The notes beneath the pieces were generated by a model. It was not told the origin of the DNA. It worked only from the letters and a program-made list of their open reading frames with translations, and did not search any database. 64,000 nt of DNA, from positions 89,294 to 153,293 of the forward strand of contig JAKUTK010000005.1 of the NCBI GenBank assembly GCA_022448005.1, written 5' to 3'. Position 1 is the stretch's first letter; each line of letters opens with the position of its first letter. The stretch comes from Pseudomonas sp. GTDB taxonomy: Bacteria; Pseudomonadota; Gammaproteobacteria; Pseudomonadales; Pseudomonadaceae. Both the position numbers and the translations under genes were made by a program. Positions 7,999 to 15,645 of this stretch are shown piece by piece.

Positions 7999-8126
7999 GT
8001 CAGGTCACCTGGTGAGTAAGAGAGCGGGCCGCGAAGGTAGGCCAACCCGCACCTGTGACAGTGAATGGTTATCTCCGAACCTTTTGTAACGTAGTACCGA
8101 CAGGCAAGCTCCGCGAGATTGATCAT

Positions 8127-8291
8127 TTACTTTGGCCGTTCCAGCAGCGAACGAACTTGAAACGCAACAATCATTAGTTTTTGCTCAAAGAGAACATGCT
8201 GCTTTTCAGACCACCGTTGATATTTGAGTTTCTTGCTGAGCCAGACAAGATCATTTCTCAGCTCTGCGCGCCAGTAACAGGATTCGATCAT
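8127..8291 (-). CDS. Last cassette ORF, 54 aa, probably a shortened gene
   Basis: Starts at the ATG of MIESCYWRAELRNDL, 10 bases after the decayed attC core TTTAGGC, as cassette genes do. It reads to a TAA at 8127-8129. The composition is helical, Trp- and Lys-rich (WLSKKLKYQRWSEKQ). From memory, MIESCYW starts a family of longer unknown proteins, so this copy may be truncated. The sequence just after the stop continues open in the same frame (from MINLAELAC) for another 40 codons but is not clearly homologous. It has no ribosome site beyond GCGCTAAAG. Confidence 0.5.
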   Translation of the reverse strand: MIESCYWRAELRNDLVWLSKKLKYQRWSEKQHVLFEQKLMIVAFQVRSLLERPK

Positions 8292-8298
8292 CTTTAGC

Positions 8299-8362
8299 GC
8301 CTAAAATTTGGTTAAGAGGCGGGCTTTAGCCCGTCCCAGCGAGCGATTTGAACCAGTTGACA
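8299..8362 (-). other. attC site with a mutated core
   Basis: On the minus strand it runs TGTCAAC (R'') ... GGGACGGGCTAAAGCCCG ... CTTAACCAAATTTTAGGC. The matching site at 10269-10341 ends AACCAAACGTTAGGC, so the conserved GTT of R' has become TTT here. The site would be poorly recombinogenic, which may have frozen the cassette downstream of it. Confidence 0.7.
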
Positions 8363-8377
8363 TGAGACCGGCTACTC

Positions 8378-8437
8378 GATAAAGCGCACATCATAGGCCG
8401 CGGCACAGCCGCGGTCCTATGCATGTGTTTGTTATAC
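8378..8437 (-). other. attC-like site after the ATPase cassette
   Basis: Minus strand: R'' is GTATAAC (8437-8431), exactly complementary to the GTTATAC that begins the ATPase cassette at 9771-9765, as expected for the two ends of one cassette. A perfect-stemmed hairpin (ATAGG ... CCTAT with a GCCGCGG arm, 8393-8420) follows. The R' end is degenerate (GCTTTATC near 8385-8378). Confidence 0.6.
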
Positions 8438-8441
8438 CTTA

Positions 8442-9743
8442 TTACTCCAATGGAGAAGGTAGTTCTTCTTCAAACTGGCCAAGATCACTGTTTTTTAAGA
8501 AATAGAAAAATGTGGAGTCGATGGCAAATAATTGCCTCTTACCTTGATCATAGTCAACTAGAGGCGGGTTTAGCTTTTTCTTAAACTGCAGGCCCGAAAT
8601 ATTATGTAATAGGTTGCTAATGTCACTTGGTCTTACGTCGACGGGCCTATGATGTATGGCTTTTATTCCTTCTGTTATATCAGCCCTTGATAGACCTTTA
8701 AAAACCCCATCGTAGCCTTTTTTAGCGATAACCCTAACCAAATAATACGGCAAATGAAGAGGGGCTTTTTCCTTTCCTTTTGAATGTGTCACGTTACCGG
8801 AAGCCAATAGCTCTAGAGCTTGTTGGTGTGTTTCACGATATTCATTACATTTCTCGTCCAATGCTGAATCAGCGCATGAATCATCAGCGAGGTGTCGGCA
8901 ATCGCCCAGATGCGTTTGATTAACGTCGGCCACACTGCAGTAGACCCTGAGCAATTCCTGAAGAACCCCAATGCTTCCAAACGAGTTTTCTATGAACCTA
9001 ACAATAATGTTTTCACTAAGACTAATATTCAGCTCTACAGAACCTTTAGCAATAACCTTTCGAAAGTCCTCTTCACCCCATGGCTCAACAGGGACATCGT
9101 CAACTCTATCCGTCAAGTCAGGGCAGTAGATTCTAAGCTTATCTTTCTTACGCCAAACCCCTAGAATTACAAATAGAATCCCAGTTTCTTGAAATGTTCT
9201 TAGATCGAAAGAGAGTTCTCTTTGCTTTTCTTCATCAAGATAATGAAAATTCTCTAGTATAATTTTTTTATTAAAGCAAACTTTGTGAAGAAGCTCGGAT
9301 ACATCTTGGGCTACAGACAAATTAAAGGGAATTGTTTGGTAACTCCTCGCTTGTTTGTCACCTGAGCTTAAAGTTCCCGACGCATTTGCTTCACCCTCCC
9401 CAAAGAAAAGGATTTTAGCTTTTGCTTTAATTCCTAAGGTAGCAGACGTAGCAGCAGAGTTCTCAGTCTCGCTAGAAACTTCAATTTCAATGCCTACTTG
9501 TCGCAAAATACTTGAATAGATATCGTAAATATTTGTGTTTGGTGTAAGTCTCACTACAATATTTTCGTTGTACGGCAGATATCTCGACACCAAAGCAGTT
9601 TTTCCTTGCTTCGAAGCGCCATAAACAACGATGTGATTTCCAGTCCCTAGAGAAGAATTGAATTTTTTATCAATTTTGTCTCGCTCGATATACGACAATA
9701 CCTGATTCGGACTAACGCCGAATACTTCATTTAGTTCTGGCAT
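8442..9743 (-). CDS. Cassette-encoded AAA/STAND-like ATPase of unknown role
   Basis: 433 residues. The Walker A motif GASKQGKT is at 42-49, a Walker B-like strand KKIILENFHYLD at 159-170, and a sensor-1-like strand ILFVILGVWRKKDKLR at 189-204. A lid (PWGEEDFRKV) and a C-terminal region that may be a winged helix (VDVRPSDISNLLHNISG, about 368-384) follow. The layout is that of ORC/Cdc6-like or STAND ATPases (AAA_16 type), which act as switches. There is no fused effector domain, transmembrane helix or signal peptide. AT-rich codon use differs from host genes. An AGAGGA lies 12 bases before the ATG. Anti-phage or stress sensing is a guess from the cassette context. Confidence 0.75.
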   Translation of the reverse strand: MPELNEVFGVSPNQVLSYIERDKIDKKFNSSLGTGNHIVVYGASKQGKTALVSRYLPYNENIVVRLTPNTNIYDIYSSILRQVGIEIEVSSETENSAATSATLGIKAKAKILFFGEGEANASGTLSSGDKQARSYQTIPFNLSVAQDVSELLHKVCFNKKIILENFHYLDEEKQRELSFDLRTFQETGILFVILGVWRKKDKLRIYCPDLTDRVDDVPVEPWGEEDFRKVIAKGSVELNISLSENIIVRFIENSFGSIGVLQELLRVYCSVADVNQTHLGDCRHLADDSCADSALDEKCNEYRETHQQALELLASGNVTHSKGKEKAPLHLPYYLVRVIAKKGYDGVFKGLSRADITEGIKAIHHRPVDVRPSDISNLLHNISGLQFKKKLNPPLVDYDQGKRQLFAIDSTFFYFLKNSDLGQFEEELPSPLE

Positions 9744-9764
9744 ATCTTCGATACTTCCTCTGAT

Positions 9765-9840
9765 GTATAACGATTAAGCTAAGGGCCGGCTTTGGCCGGT
9801 CCCTGCGAACAAAGTGAGCGATTTTAGCGCCTTGTTAGGC
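9765..9840 (-). other. attC site after the small membrane-peptide cassette
   Basis: Minus strand: R'' GCCTAAC at 9840-9834, an imperfect palindromic middle containing GGGACCGGCCAAAGCCGG, and R' GTTATAC at 9771-9765. R'' is the exact complement of the GTTAGGC that opens the same cassette at 10275-10269, the signature of an intact cassette. Confidence 0.85.
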
Positions 9841-10034
9841 ATTCGCTAACAATATATTTTTTTAGTTATTGCGCGGCGGCCAGCGATGTGTAAGCGGAGA
9901 CAAACTTGAAGTTTATTCATTGCCTTATGGCCCCATGAAATACTATTAGGCCCACTAAAATTTAATGTTCTGCTAGAGATTGGCTCTATGAGAATTTCAC
10001 AAAATATCTTCAGATGAGGTGACTGGGGAGTCTT

Positions 10035-10256
10035 TTACGAGCGGTCAATAATCGGATCTATAAATAGCTCCCAGTAACTTAAAATCACCCTGCGACCTGT
10101 CAAATCCCTAATAAATATGTCACTTCCAACTTCGTCACTACCTGTAAAGCTATAATCAGTTTCAATACCGAATCTGCCATTCCATAGTTCAAATAGCTTT
10201 ATTAAGGCAAGTAACGTAAACAGTCCAGATCCCCACCAGGCGATGTAGATTTCCAT
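10035..10256 (-). CDS. Cassette-encoded 73-aa membrane-anchored peptide
   Basis: Starts 13 bases after the attC core GTTAGGC, with GAGGG four bases before ATG, a typical cassette layout. Residues 3-22 (IYIAWWGSGLFTLLALIKLF) form one hydrophobic helix. The remaining 50 residues are acidic and polar (ETDYSFTGSDEVGSD) and end IDPIIDRS. With the N-terminus so close to the helix, the tail probably faces either side of the inner membrane. No homologue recognised. The 194 bases between its stop and the next attC are AT-rich and contain nothing I can call. Confidence 0.6.
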   Translation of the reverse strand: MEIYIAWWGSGLFTLLALIKLFELWNGRFGIETDYSFTGSDEVGSDIFIRDLTGRRVILSYWELFIDPIIDRS

Positions 10257-10268
10257 GTGTACCCTCTT

Positions 10269-10341
10269 GCCTAACGTTTGGTTAAGGGGCGGGCTTTAGC
10301 CAGTCCCAGTGAGCGAAGCGAACGGCTTGAACCAGTTAATT
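10269..10341 (-). other. attC site after the HNH cassette
   Basis: Minus strand: degenerate R'' AATTAAC (10341-10335), L'' CTGGTTCAAGC, middle GGGACTGGCTAAAGCCCG, L' CCTTAACCAAAC, and R' GTTAGGC at 10275-10269. The HNH gene stops only two bases before it. It is nearly the same as the site at 8299-8362, showing both come from one integron lineage. Confidence 0.8.
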
Positions 10342-10343
10342 TC

Positions 10344-11603
10344 TCATAGCTTAGATACCTGTCGTAGCTCTTCGCGAACGGCAATTACTTGCACCAAATT
10401 TTCAGAAGGCATGATTTTTATAAATAGCTCGCTTTGAATTGGAAAGGTATGGGCTATTCCACCATCTTCCAGAGACTCTGATGTTACCAAATGCTCTGAC
10501 GCTTTCATTGTTTCGTATAGGTCTAAGTCAAGGTAATTACCGGCTCTATCAAATACAGGATAGCTCGTTGCTGTTCTGCAGAAGTCAAAATTTTCTGCGG
10601 TTTGGAGGGATAAGAATCCTCGAAGTGAGTTTTCTGTTGGAAAATAATATTGAAATCTTAGCTCTGGTGGTGCATAAATTTCTTGCAGTAATTGTTCAGG
10701 GTACACCTTCCTGAAAGTTTTCCCGTGTATGTCGTTTACGCCAATAACCGCGAGATTATCTGGGTAAGGTAGTTTGGACAAACAGACGCCTACGGAAAAC
10801 ATCCCGTGCAGGTGAATTAAGCACACTAGGCCATGCGTTTGTGAACCGGCAATTATGAGATAGTGCTTTTTGCTTTCAACATCTAAATAATCACGCATGC
10901 CATCGAAAAGTTTATGATCGAAACCGGTTCCTATAGAAACAAATTTCTCTACCGAGTCGTAATCCGCAGCTTTGAGGATTTTGGAAACCTCTATAGCAGA
11001 TGGGTCCGTAAAATATCCATCCACGGTGTCCACGGAGAATTCATAAGCAATTTTCAATAGCCCAATCTTGAACTCTGCTAGGTCGATAGAAAATGAACAT
11101 TTGATGTTTGGCTTTTCAATTGTTTGAACGCTGCGATCTATTCCTTCGAATTGTTCAATTGGTACCTGCAATTTCTTGGAAATTTTATCAAGTATGCCAT
11201 CTAGTTTTTTCTCGTCCGAAGCGTCAAGACAAATACTAACTCTCGTTCCTCCACCTTCATTTTCTGACTCTTCATAGCTTACATTAGTTATGGTGTAGGG
11301 AGCGGGCTTACCCTCTTCATCAAGCCGAAGTTGAATTTTTTTATTTGTGTCTTGAGCAATATGATGCGTGCCCGAGAATGGGTTCGGTAGTTTTTTAGAC
11401 TTACCTGTTAATCCCAGCAAATATCTCTGGAAGTCTGCAAATCGATGGTTTACTAATTTTGCGTCAACCGAAGAGCCGAGGTCAGAGTTGCAGCTTTTGC
11501 AGACGGTATAAATATGATAGTAACCACCAAGCGCGTCAGGGATTACATGCTCATCAGAAAAGTTATCGGTTTCTTCTCTGCAAATGATGCATTGGTTCCC
11601 CAT
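10344..11603 (-). CDS. Cassette-encoded HNH-domain protein
   Basis: 419 residues from the second in-frame ATG. That ATG is chosen because AAGGA lies 7 bases upstream of it, while the first ATG (11621) has no ribosome site. The N-terminus is an HNH/zinc-finger nuclease motif: CIIC (5, 8), DEHVIPDALGG with H19, and CKSCN (35-39). The remaining 370 residues have no domain I recognise and are mixed alpha/beta. HNH proteins cut nucleic acid, and many act in defence or mobile elements. Here a restriction-like role is possible but unproven. AT-rich, unlike host genes. It is the first visible cassette of the array. Confidence 0.75.
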   Translation of the reverse strand: MGNQCIICREETDNFSDEHVIPDALGGYYHIYTVCKSCNSDLGSSVDAKLVNHRFADFQRYLLGLTGKSKKLPNPFSGTHHIAQDTNKKIQLRLDEEGKPAPYTITNVSYEESENEGGGTRVSICLDASDEKKLDGILDKISKKLQVPIEQFEGIDRSVQTIEKPNIKCSFSIDLAEFKIGLLKIAYEFSVDTVDGYFTDPSAIEVSKILKAADYDSVEKFVSIGTGFDHKLFDGMRDYLDVESKKHYLIIAGSQTHGLVCLIHLHGMFSVGVCLSKLPYPDNLAVIGVNDIHGKTFRKVYPEQLLQEIYAPPELRFQYYFPTENSLRGFLSLQTAENFDFCRTATSYPVFDRAGNYLDLDLYETMKASEHLVTSESLEDGGIAHTFPIQSELFIKIMPSENLVQVIAVREELRQVSKL

Positions 11604-11671
11604 AGAGCTATCCTTTTGCATCTAACTACGATTAGATACCAATTGGTGATAAGACGCCAGACGGGAGTAGT

Positions 11672-11731
11672 GTATAACGTTCCTTCTACACCTATCCGAA
11701 CAGCTCTAGCATAGGTGCTACAACGTTATCG
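11672..11731 (-). other. attC-like palindrome at the upstream edge of the array
   Basis: Minus strand: CGATAACGTT, then CACCTAT, a loop, ATAGGTG, then AACGTTATAC. The outer arms pair over ATAACGTT/AACGTTAT and the inner arms over CACCTAT/ATAGGTG, with unpaired bases between them. This is the two-box structure of attC, ending in GTTATAC (R'), where the HNH cassette would begin. It lacks the central motif shared by the other sites, so it could be a different attC or part of an attI remnant. Confidence 0.45.
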
Positions 11732-11819
11732 GCACCCGTCCGGAATGTTATATACCATGGGTTTTTCAGCTGGATGCGCACCATTCCGTTTCTTCGGCAT
11801 CTGGTTCAAAACACAGCAA

Positions 11820-11840
11820 GGGCCGGAACATTACCGGCCC
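11820..11840 (-). terminator. Hairpin downstream of the PIG3-type oxidoreductase gene
   Basis: GGGCCGG, a 7-base loop and CCGGCCC form a stem 10 bases past the gene stop. The T-run on the minus strand is poor, so it is a probable but weak terminator. It also marks the host side of the cassette array. Confidence 0.5.
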
Positions 11841-11850
11841 GTCCTCGTGT

Positions 11851-12849
11851 CTAACGTCCAACCTCCAACATGATCTTCCCAATATGCTTGCTGCTTTCCA
11901 TCAGCCGGTGTGCTTCGGCTGCTTGATCGAGGGGGAAGGTGGCGTGGATGACGGGGTGGCAGAGGCCCTGGTCGAGCAGGGGCCAGACCTTGTCATGAAG
12001 CGCCTTGGCGATGTCGGCTTTTTCCTCGCGGCTGCGGGGGCGTAGGGTGGAGCCGGTGAAGGTGAGGCGCTTGCGCATGATCGGCATGGTGTCGAGTTCG
12101 ACGCGGCTGCCTTTGAGGAAGGCGATCTGTACCAGTCGGCCTTCAACGGCAAGGGATTTGACGTTGCGGGGGATGTAGTCGCCGCCGACCATGTCGAGGA
12201 TGACGTCGACGCCGTTGCCGTCGGTGGCTTGCTTGAGCACGTCGACGAAGTCTTCTTCGTGGTAGTTGATCACCCGGTCCGCACCGGCACGCCGGCAGGC
12301 GTCGGCCTTTTCGCTGCTGCCAACGGTAGTGAAGACGGTGGCGCCGAACTGCTTGGCCAGCTGGATCGCGGTCAGGCCGATGCCGCTGGAGCCGCCGTGC
12401 ACGAGGAAGGCTTCACCGGGCTGCAGGCGACCGCGCTCGAACACGTTGCTCCACACGGTGAAGTAGGTTTCCGGCAGGGCGGCGGCTTCCAGCAATGACA
12501 GCCCGGCGGGCACCGGCAGGCAGTGTTCAGCCGGGGCTACGCAGTATTCGGCGTAGCCACCGCCAGGGGTGAGGGCGCAGACTTGATCGCCGACTTTCCA
12601 GCCGCTGACTTCGGCGCCGAGGGCAACGATTTCACCGGAGATTTCCAGGCCGAGCAGCGGCGAGGCGTCAGGCGGAGGCGGGTAGCTGCCGGAGCGCTGG
12701 AACACGTCCGGGCGGTTGATGCCGGCGTAGGCCACACGCACCAGCACATCCTGCGGGCCGGGCTCAGGCACGGGCCCTTCGGCCATCCGCAGGCACTCGG
12801 CGCCGCCGCCGGGACGGTGATCGATATGTCGCATGGTTTCTGCACTCAT
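11851..12849 (-). CDS. NAD(P)H quinone oxidoreductase, PIG3 family
   Basis: 332-residue zinc-free medium-chain dehydrogenase. The start ATG at 12849 is preceded by AAAGGAG; an upstream in-frame extension to 12927 lacks one. Features are the N-terminal GroES-like fold (DVLVRVAYAGINRPDVFQRSG), the NADPH-binding loop VHGGSSGIGLTAIQLAK (about 147-163), and SKHIGKIMLEVGR at the end. Members of the PIG3 (TP53I3) family reduce quinones using NADPH. No zinc-ligand cysteines of alcohol dehydrogenases are seen. It stands alone between the cassette array and a histidine kinase gene on the same strand. The physiological substrate is unknown. Confidence 0.88.
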   Translation of the reverse strand: MSAETMRHIDHRPGGGAECLRMAEGPVPEPGPQDVLVRVAYAGINRPDVFQRSGSYPPPPDASPLLGLEISGEIVALGAEVSGWKVGDQVCALTPGGGYAEYCVAPAEHCLPVPAGLSLLEAAALPETYFTVWSNVFERGRLQPGEAFLVHGGSSGIGLTAIQLAKQFGATVFTTVGSSEKADACRRAGADRVINYHEEDFVDVLKQATDGNGVDVILDMVGGDYIPRNVKSLAVEGRLVQIAFLKGSRVELDTMPIMRKRLTFTGSTLRPRSREEKADIAKALHDKVWPLLDQGLCHPVIHATFPLDQAAEAHRLMESSKHIGKIMLEVGR

Positions 12850-13131
12850 AGCTGTTTCTCCTTTCGAGGGGCCGGACCCTGTGAGCCTGCTGCGCTCAGC
12901 CATGCTGCGTTCAGAGCAGCCTGACATTCGCTCGCTAGCGGTTCACTGGGGCTGTGTGGCCGCGTTGATTGAAATGGTCTGGTCGGTACACGGTAGTGCC
13001 CGCGTGTCGCGGCGCCAACCTTGATTGTTCAGCGCAAGCGTTACGCTTCGCTGAAACGTAGCGCAACGGCTAGGCGCAGCTGGCGCGATTCAGCAAACCT
13101 GTGCCCGAACCGCGCTGCAGCGGGGCGCAGC

Positions 13132-15177
13132 TCAACGGCCATGCGGACTCAGCATTTCCCCGACCTTGAGGGCAAAGGCATCGATGGCGAACGGCTTGGT
13201 CATCACAGCCATGTCCGGCCCGAGGATATCGTTAGCCGCGAAGCTCTCGGCGTAACCGGTGGCAAACAGCACTTTCAAGCCGGGGCGTTGCTGACGAACG
13301 ATTTCGGCCAACTGCCGGCCGTTCATGCCGGGCAGGCCGACGTCGGAGACCATCAGGTCGATTCGCTGTGGGCTTTCGGTGATCAACAGCGCCTCGGAGG
13401 CTTCGCCGGCTTCCAGCGTCTCGTAGCCCAGGTCATTGAGCACTTCGACCACCAGCGAGCGGACCACCGGTTCGTCTTCGACCACCAGAATCGTTTCGCC
13501 GGTACCTTGTGGTGTGCGCTCAGGCGCCACTTCCACAGTGCTCATCTCGCCATGGTGAACGGGCAGGTAGAGGTGCACCTGCGTGCCGCCGTAAGGCTTG
13601 GACTCGATGTGTATGTAGCCCTTGGCCTGTTTGATGTAGCCATAGATCATCGAGAGCCCGAGGCCGGTGCCCTTGCCGATCGGCTTGGTGGTGAAGAATG
13701 GCTCGAACGCGCGCTCGATCACGTCCGACGTCATGCCGACGCCGGTGTCGCTGACCGTCAGTAGCACGTAGTCGCCCTCGGTCAGGCCGCGACGGCTGGG
13801 GTCCGGCTCGCTGCCCAGGTGGAAGCTGGCCGTAGAGAGGGTGATGCGGCCGCCGTGCGGCATGGCATCGCGCGCGTTAATGACAAGGTTGATGACGGCG
13901 TTTTCGAGCTGATTCACGTCCATGCAGGCGGGCGGCAGCCCCGCACTGAGCTGGGTGACGACCGCGACATTCTCGCCGGTGGTGCGGTGGAGCAGGTCTT
14001 CCAGCGAGGCGACCAGCTGGTTGACGTCGACCGGCTTGAGGTCGAGCGCCTGCTGGCGAGAGAACGCCAGCAGCCGTTGCGTCAGGGCCGCTGCCCGCTG
14101 CGCTGAAGTCACAGCAGCATCGATGTAACGCTCGACATCCGCCACTTCGCCACGCCGATAACGTCGCTGCATGAGGTCGAGGCTGCCGATGATGCCGGTC
14201 AGCAGGTTGTTGAAGTCATGGGCGATGCCGCCTGTGAGCTGGCCGACGGCCTCCATCTTCTGGGCCTGACGCAACGCCTGCTCGGTGCGGCTGCGCTCGC
14301 TGACTTCCGCGGCGACGCGGGCTTCAAGGGTTTCGTTGAGCTGGCGCAGGCGGTGCTCGCTGACCCGCTGGGCCTGCTCGGCTCGCTTGCGTGCGCTGAT
14401 GTCGGTGCAGGCACCGGCAATGTAGGCAAGCTTGCCGGTGGCGTCGCGAAAGGCCTTGGCCTTGCAGGCCAACCAGGTCTCCGGGGTGGTATTGGCCAGG
14501 CGGAACTCGACCACGCCATCGAGCGCCTGCGCGTAGCGAGCAAAGGCCTGCTGCACCCGCTCGCGGTCATCACCGTGCACGTGCTCGATGAGCCGTTCAA
14601 GGCTGTCGAGCCTTTGGCCCAAGGCGAGCCCGAACATCTGTTGCAGTGAGCTATCGAACTGCAGGCTGCCATCATTCAGATACCAATTGAACGTACCCGT
14701 GCCAGAGGCCTGCAGCGCGGCGCGGAAGCGTTCGTTGGTATGGCTAAGCGTAGTGCGATCCTCGCTGAGCACCTGCTCGGTCACGTCATCGACCTGATGG
14801 ATGATGCAGTGCAGATCGCCGTGCTCGTCCAGCACCGGTACGTTGAGCGGGCGCCAATAGCGCAACTCGAAGCCGCCACCATTGCTCTCAGGCCGAGGAA
14901 TGTCGTAGCGGGTAATGGCCATGCGATCCGGTATACCGGTCTGCAGTACTCGCTCGAGAGAGGCGCGCAGCACGCTGGTGCCGAACTCGTGAGGTTCTTC
15001 AGGATTCTTGCGGAACACCTCGAAAACCGGCCGCCCAACAATGTCTTCCCGGCGCGTATTGGTCGCACGTAACTGCGCATCGCTCGCCGCCAGGATGATA
15101 AATGACGGCTCAGGCGAAAGAATGAGGTGCAGATTGGGCACGGCCTGGAAAATGGCCTTGAAGTCGAGATTTACCAT
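13132..15177 (-). CDS. Hybrid sensor histidine kinase with C-terminal receiver
   Basis: 681 residues with no membrane segments, so a cytoplasmic sensor. Order: a PAS-like domain (about 5-130), a second PAS/PAC (150-265), a coiled coil (265-310), HisKA with the phospho-accepting H320 in GGIAHDFNN, and an HATPase with the N box [14 protein letters not shown] and G boxes DTGVGM and [11 protein letters not shown] receiver at the end carries D612 ([10 protein letters not shown]) and the conserved TKPF lysine. No output domain follows, so phosphate is probably handed to another protein. It is a paralogue of the kinase at 15646-17739 on the same strand. The signal is unknown. Confidence 0.88.
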   Translation of the reverse strand: MVNLDFKAIFQAVPNLHLILSPEPSFIILAASDAQLRATNTRREDIVGRPVFEVFRKNPEEPHEFGTSVLRASLERVLQTGIPDRMAITRYDIPRPESNGGGFELRYWRPLNVPVLDEHGDLHCIIHQVDDVTEQVLSEDRTTLSHTNERFRAALQASGTGTFNWYLNDGSLQFDSSLQQMFGLALGQRLDSLERLIEHVHGDDRERVQQAFARYAQALDGVVEFRLANTTPETWLACKAKAFRDATGKLAYIAGACTDISARKRAEQAQRVSEHRLRQLNETLEARVAAEVSERSRTEQALRQAQKMEAVGQLTGGIAHDFNNLLTGIIGSLDLMQRRYRRGEVADVERYIDAAVTSAQRAAALTQRLLAFSRQQALDLKPVDVNQLVASLEDLLHRTTGENVAVVTQLSAGLPPACMDVNQLENAVINLVINARDAMPHGGRITLSTASFHLGSEPDPSRRGLTEGDYVLLTVSDTGVGMTSDVIERAFEPFFTTKPIGKGTGLGLSMIYGYIKQAKGYIHIESKPYGGTQVHLYLPVHHGEMSTVEVAPERTPQGTGETILVVEDEPVVRSLVVEVLNDLGYETLEAGEASEALLITESPQRIDLMVSDVGLPGMNGRQLAEIVRQQRPGLKVLFATGYAESFAANDILGPDMAVMTKPFAIDAFALKVGEMLSPHGR

Positions 15178-15288
15178 CGGAACGAATGACCAAGAGGAGG
15201 AAGGCGCGGTCTGCCGTAGCAGCTGCGAAACGGTGGTGCCTGGCGTCGGAGCCGGCGCTGACGCACCGCGCCCCGACGACTCAGCCGA

Positions 15289-15489
15289 TCAGCGTTCGCC
15301 TTCCGGCTGCTTGGGCATGGGAATCGCGACACTGCTTTCAACGCTGCCAGCGGTGGCATCGCCTTCCTTGTAGAAAGGCTCCATCTCGTCGCGGGCCTGC
15401 GTCCAGTGCTCGTGCTCCTGGCCGTCGGGACGGCCCTTGGCTTCCCAGATTTCATGGGCGCGTTCGCGGATACGTTGTTCGTCAGCCAT
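15289..15489 (-). CDS. DUF2934 protein, 66 aa
   Basis: The ATG at 15489 follows GAGGGTAAAGAC and gives the family start MADEQRIRERAHEIWEAKG, a helix with the RAHEIWE signature of DUF2934. The protein is acidic and soluble, with a C-terminal tail of low complexity. It sits between two hybrid kinase genes on the same strand and may be co-transcribed with them. The family has no known biochemical role, though it is often seen near stress-related genes. Confidence 0.8.
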   Translation of the reverse strand: MADEQRIRERAHEIWEAKGRPDGQEHEHWTQARDEMEPFYKEGDATAGSVESSVAIPMPKQPEGER

Positions 15490-15645
15490 GTCTTTACCCT
15501 CATTGTGCTGAGCGAGACGCCTATTGCGGCATCTCGGCTTGGTTCGGTGTTTTCTCACCGGGTATTCAGCAGAGGCAAGGAGCGGGCAGATGGTTCCAGT
15601 GCAAACCAGGTTACCCGACGAAAGTCCTAGCGAAAGGGTAGGAAT

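Larger units (their letters stand above)
8127..11731 (-). mobile_element. Integron cassette array lacking an integrase (CALIN)
   Basis: On the minus strand a row of attC-like sites (11731-11672, 10341-10269, 9840-9765, 8437-8378, 8362-8299) alternates with genes that each start 10-30 bases after an attC core and stop 2-5 bases, or at most about 200 bases, before the next. Three sites (10269, 9765, 8299) share the central motif GGGAC-GGC-AAAGCC-G, as do attC sites of one sedentary chromosomal integron. The array is visibly AT-rich between GC-rich host genes. No intI or attI is seen in the window. The array is therefore a CALIN, or the far end of a broken integron. Confidence 0.8.

Noticed and set aside
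11848..11854. GTTAGAC core on the minus strand at the end of the PIG3-type gene
   Set aside because: It resembles an attC R' core, but the bases are the normal end and stop of the coding sequence, and no palindrome surrounds it.
12850..13131. Possible gene in the gap after the PIG3-type oxidoreductase
   Set aside because: No frame with a start, ribosome site or protein-like composition.
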